NCBI GenBank assembly: GCA_014859985.1
Contig: JACZKN010000233.1
Coordinates: 1-14,249, forward strand
DNA: 14,249 nt
Origin: Candidatus Krumholzibacteriia bacterium
GTDB taxonomy: Bacteria > Krumholzibacteriota > Krumholzibacteriia > LZORAL124-64-63
Direction: 5' to 3'
A program made the translations under genes and the position numbers. The notes under the pieces were generated by a model that was not told the origin of the DNA, did not search any database, and worked only from the letters and a program-made list of their open reading frames with translations. Of this stretch, positions 10,037 to 14,249 are shown one piece after another. Each line of letters opens with the position of its first letter. The stretch's first letter is position 1.

Positions 10037-10569
10037 GAACCAGCACCTGCGCGGCCGCCCTGGCCGCCCTTGTCCTCGTGTCCGTCGCCCTGCCGGTGGC
10101 CGGCCAGTGGATCGGTTTCAACCCGTCCGAGACCGTGCCCTCCGCCGAGACCTTCACCGTCGAGCTCGTGCTCGACACCGAGGGCGTGGCCGTCATGGGC
10201 GCCGACGTGCTCTTCTCCTTCGACCCGGCCGTGGTGCGCCTGGACGCGGTCACCGAGGGCGACTGGTTCACCACGGCGCCCGAGCCCTGGTTCTTCTGGG
10301 CGGACGCGGCGGAGTCCCTGCCCGGCATCGTGCACGTGACCGGCTCGGTGATGACCACCGGCCGCGGGGGCGCGGGCGCCCTGGCCGTGCTGCACTTCAC
10401 GGCGCAGGCCGCCGGCTTCAGCCCCCTGGATTTCCAGGCGGTCAGCCTGCGCAGCCCCCTGAACGCCCCGGTGCCCCATACCCACAGCGTCGGCGACCGC
10501 ATCGTCATCGAGGAGGCGATCGGCACCGAGGCCCGGTCGTTCGGGGATCTGAAGGCCCTCTGGCGCTGA
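10033..10569 (+). CDS. Secreted cohesin-domain-like protein
   Basis: 178 residues. The first 24 (MRTSTCAAALAALVLVSVAL, then PVAG) are a signal peptide with probable cleavage after VAG. Residues about 30-155 read like a cohesin-type beta-sandwich: SAETFTVELVLDTEGVAVMG, ADVLFSFDPAVVRLDAV, EGDWF, GIVHVTGSV, GAGALAVLHFTAQAAG and VGDRIVIEE match the alternating strands and the SFDP and GDWF hallmarks of the fold. No dockerin, catalytic residues or transmembrane anchor are present. After the domain comes a short linker and a C-terminal tail ending SFGDLKALWR, which may be a sorting or attachment tag (inference). The gene lies between meaB and cysS with its own candidate promoter. Starts upstream of 10033 lack a signal-peptide context. 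Likely an exported carbohydrate- or protein-binding protein; partner unknown. Confidence 0.8.
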   Translation: MRTSTCAAALAALVLVSVALPVAGQWIGFNPSETVPSAETFTVELVLDTEGVAVMGADVLFSFDPAVVRLDAVTEGDWFTTAPEPWFFWADAAESLPGIVHVTGSVMTTGRGGAGALAVLHFTAQAAGFSPLDFQAVSLRSPLNAPVPHTHSVGDRIVIEEAIGTEARSFGDLKALWR

Positions 10570-10570
10570 C

Positions 10571-10596
10571 GGCGCCGGGCCCCCGCATCCGGCGCT
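10571..10596 (+). terminator. Possible hairpin terminator after the cohesin-like gene
   Basis: GCGCCGG (10572-10578) pairs with CCGGCGC (10589-10595) around a ten-base loop, with a G-T pair at the base, starting two bases after the stop codon. No T tract follows, so it may be a rho-independent-like pause or chance in GC-rich DNA. Confidence 0.3.
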
Positions 10597-10624
10597 GGTC
10601 CGCCCCGCTGATTCGTACTACATT
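10595..10624 (+). promoter_or_regulatory. Candidate cysS promoter (weak)
   Basis: TACATT (10619-10624) within GTACTACATTCC is the only AT-rich hexamer in the 112-nt gap before cysS. The matching -35 (CTGGTC, 10595-10600) is poor, so only the -10 is suggestive. Confidence 0.25.
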
Positions 10625-10681
10625 CCCGCGAACCGGCTGCTGATCCGGAACGTCTCCCGCTTCCTGCGAGGTTCGCGCGCC

Positions 10682-12280
<1,599 letters not shown>

Positions 12281-12289
12281 CCCGGTCCC

Positions 12290-12309
12290 CTGCCGGCCGC
12301 AGCCGGCGG
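12290..12309. terminator. Possible short hairpin between convergent cysS and RND gene
   Basis: GCCGGC (12292-12297) and GCCGGC (12302-12307) flank the loop CGCA, with C12290-G12309 and a T-G pair extending the stem. It lies ten bases after the cysS stop in a 103-nt convergent gap. There is no T tract, and since each arm is itself palindromic the fold is uncertain. Nothing else notable was seen in this gap. Confidence 0.3.
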
Positions 12310-12383
12310 CAATCGGGCATGGGGTCGCTCGGCTTCTGGATCGTGGACGCCCGCGCCCGGGGCCGCTACGACGAGCTGCTTCT

Positions 12384-14249
12384 CTACGTGCTGGCGGGCG
12401 CCGGCCTCGTGCTGGCGGGGGACCTGGTCACGGCCCCGCCGCCGAACACGCGGTACAGCACCGGCAGCACCACCAGGGTCAGCAGCATGGACGTCACCAC
12501 GCCGCCGATCACCACCGTCGCCAGCGGCCGCTGGATCTCCGCGCCCACGCCCGCGGACAGGGCCATGGGCACGAACCCCACGGCGTCGGTGACGGCCGTG
12601 GCCAGCACCGGCCGCAGGCGGCCCACCGCCGCCTCCACGACGGCCTGCCCCGGATCCGTGGCCGTGGCCAGCTGCCGGCGCAGGGCGTGCACCAGGATCT
12701 GCCCGTTCAGCACGGCGATGCCCGCCAGGGCGATGAATCCCACCGCGGCGCTCACGCTGAAGGGCAGGCCCCGCAGGTGCAACGCCGCCACCCCGCCCAG
12801 GAAGGCGAAGGGGATGCCGGTGGCGATGATCGCCACGTCCCGCGCCCGCTGCAGGCTCAGGTAAAGCAGGGCCAGCACCAGCAGCAGCGCGGTCGGCACC
12901 AGGATGCCCAGGCGCAGCCGCGCCCGCTCCAGGTGCTCGAACTGGCCGCCCCAGGCCACCACGTAGCCCGTGGGCAGGTCCACCTCCTGGGCGATGCGCC
13001 GCCGCGCCTCGTCCACGAACGACATCACGTCGCGCCCCTGCACCGAGCACTGCACCCGGACCAGGCGCCGGCCCCACTCGCGGTTGATGGTGGCCAGGCC
13101 CTCGGTGTCGGTGATTGCCGCGACCTGGCCCAGGGGCTGGCGCGCGCCGCTGCTGCCGCTGACCGGCAGCCCGGCCAGGGCGGCCCGGTCCTCGCGGTAG
13201 CGGTCCGGCCAGCGCACGACCAGGGGGAAGGGGCGCAGACCCTCGTAGACGTCGCCCACGGCGATGCCGCCGACCCCCTCGACCGCCTGCAGGGCTTCGC
13301 CCGCGCCGAGTCCCGCGCGCACCAGCGCGCCCCGGTCCAGGCGCACGACGACCTCGGGCTGCCCCACCACCTGGTCCACCGTCACCTCGCCGGCCCCGGG
13401 CACCGTTTCGAGCACCGCCTGCACCCGGCCGGCCAGGCGCACCAGCTCGGCGAAGTCGTCGCCGAAGATCTTCACGCCCAGGTCGGTGCGGATGCCCGAG
13501 GCCATCTCGTTCAGGCGCATCTCGATGGGCTGGGTGAAGGCGAAGCTGGCGCCGGGGAACTCGGCGACCACCGCGGCCATGGCCGCGGCCAGCTCGTCCT
13601 GGGTGCGCGCCCGCGTCCAGTGCTCGCGCGGATGCAGGGCGATGAAGACGTCCGTCAGCTCCGGGCCCATGGGGTCGGTGGCCACCTCGGCGGTGCCGAT
13701 GCGCGACCAGACGGCGCGGATCTCGTCGGGAAACGACTCCAGCAGCAGCTGTTCCAGCCGCGTGTTCTGGCGCACCGACTCGTCGATGGCCACCCCCGCC
13801 AGGCGCACCGTGTTGATGACCAGGGCCCCCTCGTTCAGCCGCGGCAGGAACTCGCCGCCCAGCCGCAGGCTGCCGACGGCGCCGAGGACCACCAGCGCGG
13901 TGGCGCCGGTCAGCACCGCCCGCCGCCGCTGCAGGGCCGCCCACAGCAGCCGCCGGTAGGCGTCCTGCAGCACCCGGTCGGCGCGGCGCTCCCGCAAGGG
14001 GCCGTCCCCGCGCAGGAACCAGGAGGCCAGCACCGGGGTCAGGGTCAGCGCCAGCAGCAGGGAGGCGACCAGGGCGCACATGAAGGTCAGGGCCATGGGC
14101 CGGAACATGCGGCCCTCGGTGCCCTGCAGGCCCAGGATGGGCAAAAACACGATCAGGATGATGAGCATGCCGAAGACCATGGGCCGGGCCACCTCGCGGC
14201 CGGCCCCGGCGACGGCGTCCCGGCGTTCGGCGGCGGTCAGGGCGCGGCC
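12384..14249 (-). CDS. CzcA/CusA-family heavy-metal efflux RND pump (N-terminus beyond window edge)
   Basis: The frame is open to the right edge, and residues before the first possible start (RALTAAERRDAVAGAGREVARP) continue the family, so the gene begins outside. 621 C-terminal residues are visible of about 1,020-1,050. HME-RND inner-membrane proton antiporters export metal ions with a periplasmic adaptor and an outer-membrane channel. Visible parts in order: TM helices PMVFGMLIILIVFLPILGL and MALTFMCALVASLLLALTLTP, loop GTEGRMFRPMA, the second large periplasmic domain with GSLRLGGEFLPRLNEGALV, FAFTQPIEMRLNEMASGIRTD and KIFGDD, and the last TM bundle (LVPTALLLVLALLYLSL, PFAFLGGVAALHL, FIALAGIAVLNGQI, VVTSMLLTLVVLPVLYRVFG). 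The QPIEMRxNE sequence is more CzcA-like than CusA-like, favouring divalent cations (Zn/Co/Cd/Ni) over Cu/Ag, as an inference. The last residues are a short Pro/Ala/Ser/Thr tail with a 21-bp duplication. Adaptor and channel genes are probably to the right. Confidence 0.95.
   Translation of the reverse strand, partial: GRALTAAERRDAVAGAGREVARPMVFGMLIILIVFLPILGLQGTEGRMFRPMALTFMCALVASLLLALTLTPVLASWFLRGDGPLRERRADRVLQDAYRRLLWAALQRRRAVLTGATALVVLGAVGSLRLGGEFLPRLNEGALVINTVRLAGVAIDESVRQNTRLEQLLLESFPDEIRAVWSRIGTAEVATDPMGPELTDVFIALHPREHWTRARTQDELAAAMAAVVAEFPGASFAFTQPIEMRLNEMASGIRTDLGVKIFGDDFAELVRLAGRVQAVLETVPGAGEVTVDQVVGQPEVVVRLDRGALVRAGLGAGEALQAVEGVGGIAVGDVYEGLRPFPLVVRWPDRYREDRAALAGLPVSGSSGARQPLGQVAAITDTEGLATINREWGRRLVRVQCSVQGRDVMSFVDEARRRIAQEVDLPTGYVVAWGGQFEHLERARLRLGILVPTALLLVLALLYLSLQRARDVAIIATGIPFAFLGGVAALHLRGLPFSVSAAVGFIALAGIAVLNGQILVHALRRQLATATDPGQAVVEAAVGRLRPVLATAVTDAVGFVPMALSAGVGAEIQRPLATVVIGGVVTSMLLTLVVLPVLYRVFGGGAVTRSPASTRPAPAST

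Noticed and set aside
8536..10485. 649-codon - strand frame over meaB and the cohesin-like gene
   Set aside because: Antisense shadow of GC-rich genes. It also runs through the tpx start region without any motif.
12319..12864. + strand ORF after cysS with a plausible-looking hydrophobic start (LLLYVLAGAGLVLAGDLV)
   Set aside because: From 12384 on it is antisense to the conserved last helices of the RND pump, has no good ribosome site, and its hydrophobic look comes from the 21-bp repeat at the pump's 3' end.

Overview
The window is a very GC-rich, gene-dense bacterial chromosome fragment with third-position GC bias strong enough to create long false ORFs on the antisense strands. Two lipoprotein signals, a CzcA/CusA-type RND pump and periplasm-style domains point to a diderm (Gram-negative-type) bacterium. 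A methylmalonyl-CoA mutase, an FG-GAP/VCBS sensor-like kinase, a secreted cohesin-like protein with a stereotyped-looking C-terminus, and an S9 peptidase plus POT transporter together suggest an FCB-like or deltaproteobacteria-like environmental lineage (for example Krumholzibacteria/Eisenbacteria-type genomes). That assignment is a low-confidence inference. No rRNA, tRNA, CRISPR array, transposase or phage gene was seen.

Left part, + strand. The window opens inside a methylmalonyl-CoA mutase gene (2-2083, 5' end missing). A good sigma70-like promoter follows, with a possible leaderless 11-codon ORF, then a 711-residue protein that joins a signal-peptide-like start, four Asp-rich FG-GAP/VCBS calcium motifs and a histidine-kinase-type ATPase domain (2166-4301). 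Next is a compact unit (promoter, strong Shine-Dalgarno, 29-residue lipoprotein-like ORF, strong hairpin terminator) at about 4311-4584.

Middle, - strand. Read from right to left, tpx (thiol peroxidase), a POT/PTR2 peptide transporter and an S9 serine peptidase lipoprotein lie head to tail from 8683 down to 4600. The first two are 39 nt apart and probably co-transcribed. The peptidase follows after a 115-nt gap.

Right part, + strand again. meaB (GTPase chaperone of methylmalonyl-CoA mutase) is divergent from tpx. It is followed by a small secreted cohesin-like protein and cysS (cysteinyl-tRNA synthetase with an extra Cys4 zinc-ribbon-like insertion). A convergent heavy-metal RND efflux pump gene on the - strand runs off the right edge.

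Functional reading (inference). The peptidase and POT transporter would feed peptides into the cell. Val, Ile, Met and Thr carbon leaves through propionyl-CoA and methylmalonyl-CoA, which the mutase and MeaB handle, so the window may hold pieces of a protein- and propionate-catabolism neighbourhood. I did not find a clear-cut new defence or mobile system. The most unusual items are the topologically puzzling VCBS-kinase, the tiny lipoprotein unit, the CysRS zinc-ribbon insertion, the short upstream ORFs that overlap or abut gene starts, and the C-terminal tail of the cohesin-like protein.
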